NCBI RefSeq assembly: GCF_027920545.1
Contig: NZ_CP115859.1
Coordinates: 2,350,001-2,414,000 of the forward strand
Direction: 5' to 3'
Source: Chryseobacterium camelliae
Lineage (GTDB): Bacteria; Bacteroidota; Bacteroidia; Flavobacteriales; Weeksellaceae
Length of the DNA: 64,000 nucleotides
The notes under the pieces: model-generated
Told to the model about the DNA's origin: nothing
The model's database searches: none
Seen by the model: only the letters and a program-made list of their open reading frames with translations
Part shown: in pieces, positions 17,052 to 24,687 of the stretch
Position numbering within the stretch: the stretch's first letter is position 1
Layout of the letters: the number at the start of each line of letters is the position of its first letter
Program-made: the position numbers and the translations under genes

Positions 17052-17351
17052 TTAAGCTTCAGGAGGCGGAGAAAAGATGGTAAGTAGAGGTGAAAGATGA
17101 AAATCATCATCAATCAGTATAAATGATCTGCCTTTTAAGTCGGGCTCAAAAAACCTAAGATAATCAAATACATCCAAGGGTTTTGGAAGTGTTTTTTCGT
17201 AAACAACAAAAGATGATGGAGAAGAATGAGGTTCTTCCTCATTTACGATTACATTGGTTTGAAGAAGATCCCAATTAAAAACTGCAGCAATACTCGGTAA
17301 TGCTGTAAAATTTAGGAAAACCATTAATGTAATAATACTCCAAAATTTCAT
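17052..17351 (-). CDS. Small exported protein of unknown function in the carbonic anhydrase/SulP cluster
   Basis: The 99-residue product has a signal peptide (MKFWSIITLMVFLNFTALPSIAA), then an acidic and Pro/Ser-rich mature part of about 75 residues with EEEPHSSPSS, LDVFDYLRFFEPDL and a proline-rich end, FSPPPEA. No Cys or obvious metal site is present. It starts 23 bp after the second carbonic anhydrase gene and lies upstream of the SulP gene, so it is probably part of the same unit. I do not recognise a family. Its place between a transporter and an enzyme that share a substrate suggests an accessory role, but that is only context. Confidence 0.6.
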   Translation of the reverse strand: MKFWSIITLMVFLNFTALPSIAAVFNWDLLQTNVIVNEEEPHSSPSSFVVYEKTLPKPLDVFDYLRFFEPDLKGRSFILIDDDFHLSPLLTIFSPPPEA

Positions 17352-17374
17352 TTATTTAATTTTTGAGAAAAATA

Positions 17375-18043
17375 TTACTTTTTCTTTCGGCTCATCACCC
17401 AGTCAGAATCCGTAAGGTTGTAGATTTTTTGAATGTTTTTCAAGATTTTTTCAAAATCAATCTCCAAATCAATAATCTTTCCGGTCCGAAGGTCAAAAAC
17501 CCAGCCATGAACAATAGGATATTCTTCTAAGATATATCTTTCCTGTACACAAGCCATTTTAATTACGTTGATGCACTGCTCCTGAACATTCAGCTCCACA
17601 AGCCTGTCATAACGTTTGCCTTCATCTTCAATAGAATCCAGCTCTGCCTGGTGTAATCTGTACACATCACGTATATTTCTCAGCCAAGGATTCATTAACC
17701 CTAGATCCTGGGGTGACATTGCTGCTTTTACACCTCCGCAGTTGTAATGTCCGCATACAATAATGTGGTTCACTTTAAGATGTTCTACTGCGTACTGAAT
17801 AACAGCAGTGGAACTCATGTCCAGCGTGTTCACAACATTGGCAATATTTCTGGTCACAAATACTTCTCCGGGCTTCATTCCCATCACTTCTTCCGCAGTC
17901 ACTCTACTGTCTGAACATCCGATATACAGGAATTCAGGATTCTGAGTTTTTGCAAGTTCGTGAAAGAACTCAGGGTTTTCTGCAACTTTAGATTCTACCC
18001 ATTTTCTGTTGTTTTCGAAAATAACGTCGTATGATTGTGACAT
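17375..18043 (-). CDS. can: Beta-class carbonic anhydrase (second of two, Can-like)
   Basis: The 222-residue cytoplasmic enzyme is of the Escherichia coli Can type. Zinc ligands and the catalytic dyad are seen as Cys43 and Asp45 in IGCSDSRVTAEEV, and His99 and Cys102 in CGHYNCGGV. VFVTRNIANVV and the end segment GWVFDLRTGKIIDLEID are typical. It is the promoter-proximal gene of the inorganic-carbon cluster. The likely promoter (18123-18151) gives an mRNA leader of about 75 nt. Supply of bicarbonate for fatty acid and amino acid synthesis at low CO2 is the usual role. Confidence 0.95.
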   Translation of the reverse strand: MSQSYDVIFENNRKWVESKVAENPEFFHELAKTQNPEFLYIGCSDSRVTAEEVMGMKPGEVFVTRNIANVVNTLDMSSTAVIQYAVEHLKVNHIIVCGHYNCGGVKAAMSPQDLGLMNPWLRNIRDVYRLHQAELDSIEDEGKRYDRLVELNVQEQCINVIKMACVQERYILEEYPIVHGWVFDLRTGKIIDLEIDFEKILKNIQKIYNLTDSDWVMSRKKK

Positions 18044-18122
18044 AAAATAAAATGTTAAAGTGAATAATTATTTATTTCGTTTAAATTATTTTCAAATTCA
18101 ATAGACTGAATCAATAATTATG

Positions 18123-18151
18123 CAAAAATATAATTTTTGAAGCTAAAGCAA
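18123..18151 (-). promoter_or_regulatory. Promoter of the carbonic anhydrase/SulP cluster
   Basis: On the minus strand TTG (18149-18151) and TATTTTTG (18123-18130) are 18 nt apart, a full match to the Bacteroidota -33/-7 pattern. Apart from this, the 286-bp gap 18044-18329 is AT-rich and I see no gene or RNA in it. Confidence 0.6.
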
Positions 18152-18329
18152 GTGGTTTTAACAAAGTTTAATATTAAAATATGCTTAAAATCATGTTCAA
18201 TACGAGATAAATTAAGTTACAACAGCTTGCTGTGACTGAAATAATCAAAACGTAGGATAAAATTACGATAAAAATTTAAATGCTTAAAAAATGAGATAAA
18301 ATTATAAGTAGCTTGAATAATAAGTAAAC

Positions 18330-18884
18330 TTATATTGTATAATTGATATAACCTTGCGTAGCATTTTCGTTAGGATAAATTTTTCCTGGATTTCCGGTTA
18401 CCACAGAATCAGAAGGAACATCAAAATTAACATAGGAATTCGGGGCGATCAAAACATTATTCCCGATTTTTATATTTCCGACAATCACAGCATTGGGTCC
18501 GATCCATACTTCATTTCCAATTTCGGGAGAACCTTCATTTTTACCTCTGTTTTGCTGTCCGATAGTAACGCCCTGAGCAATATTGCAGTTTTTACCGATG
18601 ATGGTTTTGGGATTAATTACAAGACTTCCCCAATGTCCCAGATAAAAGCCTTCTCCAATCTGAGTTTCAGGATAAATCTGAAATCCGTATTTGATCTGAA
18701 AATGTCTTAAAACTAACCTCCAGAATAGTCCTAAAACCGGAACTTCCTTGAACTGCTGTGCTTTTCTTAAAATATAAACAAAATGAAGGTTCGGATTGAT
18801 ACACTTTGTCCAGATCTTAAACGCAGGAAGCCATTTTCCGCTTTCACGGTAAAAATCTTTCTGTATGGTTGAATAGTTTGACAT
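18330..18884 (-). CDS. Serine acetyltransferase-like hexapeptide O-acetyltransferase
   Basis: The 184-residue protein has the SAT/WcaB layout: a helical N-terminal part (FVYILRKAQQFKEVP) and then a left-handed beta-helix made of hexapeptide turns (IGEGFYLGHWGSLVINPKTIIGKNCNIAQGV in outline). The catalytic-type His lies in YLGHWGS, and NRGKNEGSPEIGNEVWIG forms the acetyl-CoA loop region. Proteins of this kind in polysaccharide loci acetylate sugars rather than serine. It is the last gene of a five-gene minus-strand run, 26 bp after a glycosyltransferase, and also has its own -7 box at 18890. Confidence 0.82.
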   Translation of the reverse strand: MSNYSTIQKDFYRESGKWLPAFKIWTKCINPNLHFVYILRKAQQFKEVPVLGLFWRLVLRHFQIKYGFQIYPETQIGEGFYLGHWGSLVINPKTIIGKNCNIAQGVTIGQQNRGKNEGSPEIGNEVWIGPNAVIVGNIKIGNNVLIAPNSYVNFDVPSDSVVTGNPGKIYPNENATQGYINYTI

Positions 18885-18889
18885 TAGAA

Positions 18890-18897
18890 CAAAGATA
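18890..18897 (-). promoter_or_regulatory. Possible internal -7 box before the acetyltransferase gene
   Basis: TATCTTTG on the minus strand ends 5 nt before the ATG at 18884. The nearest TTG is 24 nt away, slightly beyond the usual spacing. Confidence 0.35.
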
Positions 18898-18910
18898 AAA
18901 GAAAAATGAT

Positions 18911-20062
18911 TTATAAACCGTCAATAATTTTCATAATAGAATGTACAGAGTTTTCTAAACTGAAAGACATTTTATAATGTTTTAAATGTTCAGCATAGCT
19001 ATTGAATTGTTCCGGGTTTTCAAATGCTTTTTTCATTCCGGAATAGATGCCTTCTTCTGAGTTTTCAACGATCATTCCGATTTCACCATTATTTAGCATC
19101 TCTTTTACGCCGGAAACTTCTGTAGCAATAATTTTCTTTTTCAGGGTAATGGCTTCAAAGAGAACCGTAGGAAAACCTTCGTATCTTGAACTTAAAATAT
19201 AAAAATCTGAATGTTTAAAGTAAGGATAAGGATTATCTGTAAATCCAAGCATGGTAGCAGTGTTGTCAACCCCTAATTCTGATTTTAATGCTTTGATATT
19301 TTCAAAATCATAACCGTCACCTATGATGAGAATTTTATGTTTAAAACCTTCGTCAAGAAGTCTTTTGTGTACTTTCAGCAGTCTGTCGAAGCCTTTTTGT
19401 GGAAATACGGTTCCCACCGAAATAAATGTAGGAACGGCCGGAGCAAAATGGTAGTTGAGAACAGGTTTCTCAGCCTTAGTTAAAATTTCTTCAGTGTCTA
19501 AAGGATTGTATATTTTCTCGATCTTTAGCTTTTCAGCTTCACTTTGAGCCAGACTGAGGAAGGTGTCTTTAATTTTTTCCGAGATCACCATAATGGAATC
19601 AAAGCCGAAAAATTTTCTGATTTCCTCATTATTGTAACCTTTCACTTCCGAAAGATCATTATGAATCCAAACGATTTTTTTAGAATTTTTTAGCGGAGAA
19701 TTTAAAATTTCGTCGCACATTCCATGAATGGCAGCAAATTCGATGTCGTATTGTTTTCTCTTTAATTTTCCTTTGTAAAGAAGCTTCGGAAATTTCTTTA
19801 ATAGATGCTGATAAATTACCCGGTATATTTTTCTTGGGATATCCTGAATTCGGTTGGTAGTGATCATTTCACCTTTGTTCAGGTAGATGATATTGATCCA
19901 TTCAGGAACTTCGCTAAGATATTTCCCGGAATATAAATTGAGTAGAAGATCGATTTCGTATTGGTCTTCCGGAAGGTTTTTAAGAAAAGTGACCAATACT
20001 TTTTCGGCTCCTCCGTGTCGAAGAGAACCTATCCGAATCAGTATTTTTTTCTTTTCTGCCAT
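18911..20062 (-). CDS. Family 4 glycosyltransferase
   Basis: The 383-residue GT-B enzyme has an N-terminal acceptor domain with RHGGAEKVLVTFLKNL (around residues 14-29). The C-terminal donor domain starts near residue 205 (ISVGTVFPQKGFDRLLKVH) and ends with the E-x7-E motif in SRYEGFPTVLFEAITLKK. It should add a sugar to the growing surface polysaccharide on the cytoplasmic face of the membrane; donor and acceptor cannot be read. It follows the hexapeptide acyltransferase gene without a gap, and the two are certainly translated together. The paralogue at 20626 shares the gene order and motifs. Confidence 0.88.
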   Translation of the reverse strand: MAEKKKILIRIGSLRHGGAEKVLVTFLKNLPEDQYEIDLLLNLYSGKYLSEVPEWINIIYLNKGEMITTNRIQDIPRKIYRVIYQHLLKKFPKLLYKGKLKRKQYDIEFAAIHGMCDEILNSPLKNSKKIVWIHNDLSEVKGYNNEEIRKFFGFDSIMVISEKIKDTFLSLAQSEAEKLKIEKIYNPLDTEEILTKAEKPVLNYHFAPAVPTFISVGTVFPQKGFDRLLKVHKRLLDEGFKHKILIIGDGYDFENIKALKSELGVDNTATMLGFTDNPYPYFKHSDFYILSSRYEGFPTVLFEAITLKKKIIATEVSGVKEMLNNGEIGMIVENSEEGIYSGMKKAFENPEQFNSYAEHLKHYKMSFSLENSVHSIMKIIDGL

Positions 20063-20623
20063 TTATTTTACGGGTTTGTAGGTATGAGGAAGGTATTCCT
20101 TGATGTAGGCATCTAATTGCGGACGTACCAATTCAAGTTCCCGGGGATACATTACATTGTTGACCAGTAATTTGTCTCCATATTCTTCTATCGTACAGAT
20201 GAATTTTGCAGGAACACCGGCAAAAACGCTTCCTTTAGGCATGGACGTGGTGAGAATGGAACCCGCTCCTAAAACACAGTTGTCCTGCATTTCTACACCG
20301 GGCATGATGATGGTATCTGCTCCAATAAGGCATTGTCTGCCAATTTTTATTCTTCCGAAAGTTCTTACATCTTTATATTTTTCAAAAAAATGAAGCGCGT
20401 TTTGCCCACCGTCATGATTCACAAACCTTACATTGTTGGAAAACGTAGTTTCATCACCGATTTCAATAAGGAAAGGCTCGGTTCCGAATTCGGGAACTTC
20501 TACAAAACGAACGTTTTTTCCTACTTTTAATCCTTTCGCAATGCAGACTTTCAGATAAACGTTCTGTATCATCCTGTGATAAGAGGTGTGAAGTTTGAGA
20601 AGTAAGCGGTAAATGAAAAGCAT
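20063..20623 (-). CDS. Hexapeptide-repeat acyltransferase (maltose O-acetyltransferase-like)
   Basis: The 186-residue product is a left-handed beta-helix protein of the LbH/MAT type. The hexapeptide core runs from about residue 70 to 150, with FVNHDGGQNA holding the expected catalytic His region, then IKIGRQCLIGADTIIMPGV, CVLGAGSILTTSMPKGSVFAG and the VPAKFI end turn. It most likely O-acetylates a sugar of the polysaccharide. It sits between two family 4 glycosyltransferases with gaps of 0 and 2 bp, so it belongs to the same transcript. Confidence 0.85.
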   Translation of the reverse strand: MLFIYRLLLKLHTSYHRMIQNVYLKVCIAKGLKVGKNVRFVEVPEFGTEPFLIEIGDETTFSNNVRFVNHDGGQNALHFFEKYKDVRTFGRIKIGRQCLIGADTIIMPGVEMQDNCVLGAGSILTTSMPKGSVFAGVPAKFICTIEEYGDKLLVNNVMYPRELELVRPQLDAYIKEYLPHTYKPVK

Positions 20624-20625
20624 TT

Positions 20626-21780
20626 TTATTTTTTTACTAAGTTAGTGATGATATTTTCAACAGCATCAAAAATCTTTTGATTGTCAAACTGTTTTTCAAT
20701 GTCTTTCAGGTTTTCTTTGATTGTTGAAACATATTCGGGTTCTGTAAGGAACTTTTTCATGGCTTCATACATTTCCTCAGTCTCATAGTTTATAAGATGT
20801 CCTGTTTTTCCGTGCGAAATCATTTCAGGAATTCCACCGACGTTGGTTGAAATGATGGGTTTTTGCAGAATCAGTGAATCGGCAATAATTAATGGCCAGC
20901 TTTCTGACTCGGAAGGAAGAATGAAAAAATCGGCATTTTTTACATATGAATAAGGATTGAGTAATGAGCCTAGTAATTGAAAACTTTCGGTAACCCCTAA
21001 TTCCTGTGCCTGTTTTTTGAGATTTTCCTTTTCTTCTCCGTCTCCAATAACAACAATGTGATGATCAAATCCTTCTTTCAGCAATTTGGCGTGAGCATCC
21101 ATAAGTTTGTGAAATCCTTTTCTGCTGTGTAATCTTGCTACCGAAACAAAAACAGGTTTTTCAGGAAATTCAGGTCGGAAAGCTTTTGCTTTTTTCTTCA
21201 GTTCATCAATCGGAATCGCATTCAGGATGACCTGATTTTCCGGAATTTTAAGATCAGGATACGTTTCCACTAAAATATCTCTGGTTTGCTGGGATCCGAA
21301 AATAAAATAATCAAACTGTGGAATCTGTTTTAAAATATCAGGAACTAGAGGCTGAAGTTTGGGTAGCGTAATATCGGAATGAAACCAGCCAATTTTTTTT
21401 GAATTTTTATTGACGGAATTTAAAACCGATGAAAAAGCAGCATAGGTTGGAGCAATTTCTATATCAAATTTCTCATTCAGGAGCTGATCCGCTATTTTTG
21501 GATTATTCTGAGCCCGCTGAAGCCTGTATTTTCTTTTTGCAAGCTGTATTTTCTGGATAAAAGAGTTTTTGGAAAGATCTTCTTTACCGTTTTCAAGATA
21601 TACTTTTCTTACGTGGCTCGGAAATTCATTACGCAGTTCTCCCTGATTGATATTTAAGCAAACCGTCATCTCAAATTTTTCCCGGTTGAGATTGTTCAAC
21701 ATGCTTAGGATTACTTTTTCAACGCCTCCCATTTCCATAGAGCGATGCCGGAAAAGAACTTTTATTTTATCATTTTTCAT
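20626..21780 (-). CDS. Family 4 glycosyltransferase
   Basis: The 384-residue GT-B enzyme opens with KVLFRHRSMEMGGVEKVIL and has its donor domain from about residue 205 (FVSVARLHSRKGFHKLMDAH). The family E-x7-E site lies in PSESESWPLIIADSLILQK. I choose the ATG at 21780 (MKNDKIKVLF); the open frame extends 28 codons further, into the preceding gene, without a family-like sequence. It starts 1 bp after the family 2 glycosyltransferase stop. Donor sugar and acceptor are unknown. Confidence 0.87.
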   Translation of the reverse strand: MKNDKIKVLFRHRSMEMGGVEKVILSMLNNLNREKFEMTVCLNINQGELRNEFPSHVRKVYLENGKEDLSKNSFIQKIQLAKRKYRLQRAQNNPKIADQLLNEKFDIEIAPTYAAFSSVLNSVNKNSKKIGWFHSDITLPKLQPLVPDILKQIPQFDYFIFGSQQTRDILVETYPDLKIPENQVILNAIPIDELKKKAKAFRPEFPEKPVFVSVARLHSRKGFHKLMDAHAKLLKEGFDHHIVVIGDGEEKENLKKQAQELGVTESFQLLGSLLNPYSYVKNADFFILPSESESWPLIIADSLILQKPIISTNVGGIPEMISHGKTGHLINYETEEMYEAMKKFLTEPEYVSTIKENLKDIEKQFDNQKIFDAVENIITNLVKK

Positions 21781-21781
21781 C

Positions 21782-22615
21782 TTAGCTGAATAATTGTTGA
21801 ACGAATATTCTGAGTTTTTTTTGTAAACGGTAAGTAACAGAATTCTGGTACTCCAGGAGATCAAAAATTTCTTTTGAATTACGATATTCGTCGGGGATTT
21901 TTTTACCGTTAAGAGATTTTAAATTCCTTCTTTTCATCGTGTTGAAAATTACTTTGGCAAAAGATTCTTTAGCTTTTTCTTTGGATGAAGACTGGGAAAT
22001 TCCCTGAGCGTGTTGACGGTATTTATACATCCGGACAGACAGATATCTGGCATTTCCATGTTCCAGAAGTTTTAAATATAAATCCTGATCCACCGCACTT
22101 TTTAATGAAGGATCTATACCTTCTGTTTTCAGGTAAGCCTCTCTTTTGAATGCAAAAAAATGATGAACCTGTATCGGAGAATTGAAAAAATCCGTCCTGT
22201 TATCGATCTGTTTTATCTTGGCATAGTCTTCGGTTATATTGAGGTTTTCATCACAAAAGGTTAATTTAGAATAAGTGGCTATATATTTACTTTTCTCCAA
22301 ATAATCTACCGAATCCTGGATAGCATTAGAAAATAAGGCATCATCCGGATCCAGAAAACCACAATAGACACCCGAAGCATACTCCATGCATTTTCTTTTG
22401 GTATAACCGCAACCTCCGTTTTGTGGGTTGACAAAAATTTTAAATCGTGAATCACCATTTGTTAAATTATTAATCAGTTCTACTGAATTATCCGTAGAAG
22501 CATCATCCACAACGATTACTTCCCAGTTCTTATAGCTTTGGGCAATAATAGAATCATAACAGGCTTTGAAAAACTTTCCGTTATTATAATTGGCTATAAG
22601 AATTGAGAATTTCAT
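21782..22615 (-). CDS. Family 2 glycosyltransferase
   Basis: The 277-residue GT-A enzyme begins with the classic FSILIANYNNGKFF and VIVVDDASTDNSVELI. The metal-binding DxD is at GFLDPDDALF (around residue 94). The remaining 150 residues form the variable acceptor domain with FFAFKREAYLKTEG and SAVDQDLYLKLLEHG. It is the first gene of the leftward five-gene run, with a good promoter in the divergent region (22649-22679). It probably starts a side chain or extends the repeat unit. Confidence 0.87.
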   Translation of the reverse strand: MKFSILIANYNNGKFFKACYDSIIAQSYKNWEVIVVDDASTDNSVELINNLTNGDSRFKIFVNPQNGGCGYTKRKCMEYASGVYCGFLDPDDALFSNAIQDSVDYLEKSKYIATYSKLTFCDENLNITEDYAKIKQIDNRTDFFNSPIQVHHFFAFKREAYLKTEGIDPSLKSAVDQDLYLKLLEHGNARYLSVRMYKYRQHAQGISQSSSKEKAKESFAKVIFNTMKRRNLKSLNGKKIPDEYRNSKEIFDLLEYQNSVTYRLQKKLRIFVQQLFS

Positions 22616-22648
22616 TCGGAGACTAATAGTTTGGTGAAAAGATTATTT

Positions 22649-22679
22649 CAAAAATATAATTATTCTTTAAAATAAGCAA
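22649..22679 (-). promoter_or_regulatory. Promoter of the leftward glycosyltransferase/acetyltransferase run
   Basis: On the minus strand TTG (22677-22679) and TATTTTTG (22649-22656) are spaced by 20 nt, a full match to the -33/-7 pattern. The predicted leader is about 30 nt. Confidence 0.6.
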
Positions 22680-22694
22680 TTGAATGAAAATCTT

Positions 22695-22702
22695 TATTTT
22701 TG
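22695..22702 (+). promoter_or_regulatory. -7 box for the rightward methyltransferase gene
   Basis: TATTTTTG fits TAnnTTTG. It lies 19 nt before the GTG at 22722 and back to back with the leftward promoter. It decides the start, because an upstream TTG at 22680 would precede transcription. Confidence 0.5.
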
Positions 22703-22721
22703 TTCAATTAAAGCAAACACT

Positions 22722-23492
22722 GTGAATGAAATTACAAGGGTTCTTAGAACATTTATAGGGTATTTGAAAAGGCCTGATCTCTATCCGGAACTGGGTAGGA
22801 AAATTCTTAAAAATACCATTAATAGGAATAATGCTTTCAAAGGAAAAGAAAAAACAAATTCTTGGGCTTCTTCAAAAGCCGTTTCTCAGGAAGAGGCGAT
22901 TTCTAAACTTTTCGGAATGCATGCCGGAACATTCAAAAATGAATTTCAGGATGTTTTGAAAGGTGCTGAAGAAAGAGAAAAAGTATGTCCTATCAAAATG
23001 GGTGGGGCAGGAGCTTTGGAATTGATTTATTATGCCTGTGAGTTTTCAAATGCTCAGCATGTTGTGGAAACAGGTGTTGCTTACGGCTGGTCTTCACTGG
23101 CAGCTTTACTTTCACTGAAAAAAAGAAACGGAACGTTGTACAGTTCAGATATGCCTTATCTGGGACAGAATGGCGATCAGTATGTTGGTTATGTGGTTCC
23201 TGAAGATCTTAGATCTCATTGGAAGCTTTTCCGTTTTGCGGATAAAGAATCTTTACCAAAAATCTTCAACGAGAACTCTAGTTTTGATGTGGTGCATTAT
23301 GATTCGGATAAGAGCTATGACGGAAGAATCTGGGCTTATCAGGAACTTTACCGCAATTTAAGAAAAGGAGGCGTGTTTATGAGTGATGATATTGGTGATA
23401 ACTCTGCCTATCAGGATTTCTGTGAAAAGAATACTATTGATACCACTGTGGTTGAGTTTGAAGGAAAATATGTAGGAGTTTTTATAAAATAA
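22722..23492 (+). CDS. Class I SAM-dependent methyltransferase, GTG start
   Basis: The 256-residue protein has an alpha-helical N-terminal extension of about 95 residues and then a Rossmann methyltransferase core: HVVETGVAYGWSSLAALLSL is motif I, with YSSDMPYLG, FDVVHYDSDKSYDGRI and LRKGGVFMSDDIGD following. This is the Methyltransf_24-like type often found in glycan loci, where it could methylate a sugar. The first sensible start is the GTG at 22722, just after the -7 box; no in-frame ATG exists near it. It leads the plus-strand set of five genes. Confidence 0.82.
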   Translation: MNEITRVLRTFIGYLKRPDLYPELGRKILKNTINRNNAFKGKEKTNSWASSKAVSQEEAISKLFGMHAGTFKNEFQDVLKGAEEREKVCPIKMGGAGALELIYYACEFSNAQHVVETGVAYGWSSLAALLSLKKRNGTLYSSDMPYLGQNGDQYVGYVVPEDLRSHWKLFRFADKESLPKIFNENSSFDVVHYDSDKSYDGRIWAYQELYRNLRKGGVFMSDDIGDNSAYQDFCEKNTIDTTVVEFEGKYVGVFIK

Positions 23493-23502
23493 GATCAGGT
23501 TT

Positions 23503-24531
23503 TTGAAAATTACTCAGATTACTTTTACGCGATTTGTTGCTGCAATGGCAATTGTGATTTCGCATTTCAATAAAGATGTATTTCTCTATAAAATACCCTA
23601 TCTCTCCGAAGTTTTTCTGAGAGCCAATGTTGGAGTAAGTTATTTCTTTATCCTTTCCGGCTTTATTATGATTGTCGCTTATCATAAAAAAGAAAAAATC
23701 GGGTACGGAGATTATTACCGGAACAGGTTTGCCCGGATTTATCCTTTGTATGTGGTGGGGTTGCTGCTTTTATGGTTTACACGGGAAGAAAAATTCCTGT
23801 TTACGGATATTCTTTTGTATCTCTTCGGCTTACAAAGCTGGATTCCCGGTAAAGCCATGGTTTTGAATTTTCCGGGCTGGTCTATTTCTGTTGAGTTTTT
23901 ATTCTACTTGCTGTTTCCTTTTCTCTATAATTATTTATACTCCAAAAAGAATAAAAGCATTTGGGTGATAGCAATTCTGATCTGGATTGTGACGCAGTTT
24001 TTTTCAAATTTATATGTGAAATCAGGATTTTACAATGGCCCTCATACGGAAAGCCATGATTTTATCACCTATTTTCCACTGTTTCATATCAATGAGTTTC
24101 TGATAGGAAATCTTGCCGGATTGTTTTTTATCAGAAGGCACCAGTTTAAAAACTTTGATCTTTCGGTAAGCCTTATTTTTGCGGCTGTTTTGCTGACTTT
24201 AATTTTTGTTCCGCTGTATTTTCATAACGGATTAATGGCCATTCTGTTTGTTCCTCTCATTATTTTGATCTCCCGAAATAATGGTTATTTAACAAAGATT
24301 TTCTCTTTAAAACCCTTAGAATATTTAGGCGAAATCAGCTATGCGATTTACATTACCCATATTCCTGTTTTGTATATTTTAAGACACTTGGTCTGGAAGA
24401 AATATATTTTTGATATTGATGTCATGTTTGGAATTTATATGGTTGTCCTGCTTCTGAGTTCAGCAGTATTTTATCAGTTGATTGAAAGTCCGGCAAGGGA
24501 AGTTTTGCGAAAGTTTAAGAGACCTGCTTAA
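23503..24531 (+). CDS. Acyltransferase family 3 membrane protein (sugar O-acetyltransferase), TTG start
   Basis: The 342-residue integral membrane protein has about 10 hydrophobic segments. The family motif is seen early (QITFTRFVAAMAIVISHF, with the conserved Arg and His), then NVGVSYFFILSGFIM, a NRFARIYPLYVVGL block and GWSISVEFLFYL. Such proteins pass an acetyl group from the cytoplasm to sugars of periplasmic or lipid-linked glycans. The first codon is the TTG at 23503, 10 bp after the methyltransferase stop; the next ATG would delete the conserved Arg region, so TTG is preferred. Confidence 0.85.
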   Translation: MKITQITFTRFVAAMAIVISHFNKDVFLYKIPYLSEVFLRANVGVSYFFILSGFIMIVAYHKKEKIGYGDYYRNRFARIYPLYVVGLLLLWFTREEKFLFTDILLYLFGLQSWIPGKAMVLNFPGWSISVEFLFYLLFPFLYNYLYSKKNKSIWVIAILIWIVTQFFSNLYVKSGFYNGPHTESHDFITYFPLFHINEFLIGNLAGLFFIRRHQFKNFDLSVSLIFAAVLLTLIFVPLYFHNGLMAILFVPLIILISRNNGYLTKIFSLKPLEYLGEISYAIYITHIPVLYILRHLVWKKYIFDIDVMFGIYMVVLLLSSAVFYQLIESPAREVLRKFKRPA

Positions 24532-24687
24532 GTTTTATTTGAAGGGATTTTAGATCTGTTTTTGGGGTTCGGATTAGATAAAAGATGCTGTTGAGATAAA
24601 AATTTAAATTTCGGTGAGACTCTTCCTTTTTGTTGTATTTTTATACTGCAATATTTTATATTTTTAGACAGATTCTAAATCTTTTTT

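Noticed and set aside
18044..18329. Possible small RNA or tRNA in the gap between the carbonic anhydrase and polysaccharide regions
   Set aside because: Apart from the promoter at 18123-18151 I saw only AT-rich sequence and a 12-bp palindrome (ACAGC-TT-GCTGT); no cloverleaf or long stem.
18303..18334. TATAAGT/ACTTATA inverted repeat after the 18330 acetyltransferase gene as a terminator
   Set aside because: The stem is only 7 bp, all AT-rich, has an 18-nt loop and overlaps the stop codon.
24668..24687. AGATT/AATCT hairpin with a T run just before the 24688 gene as an attenuator
   Set aside because: A 5-bp AT-rich stem is too weak and is expected by chance in such sequence.
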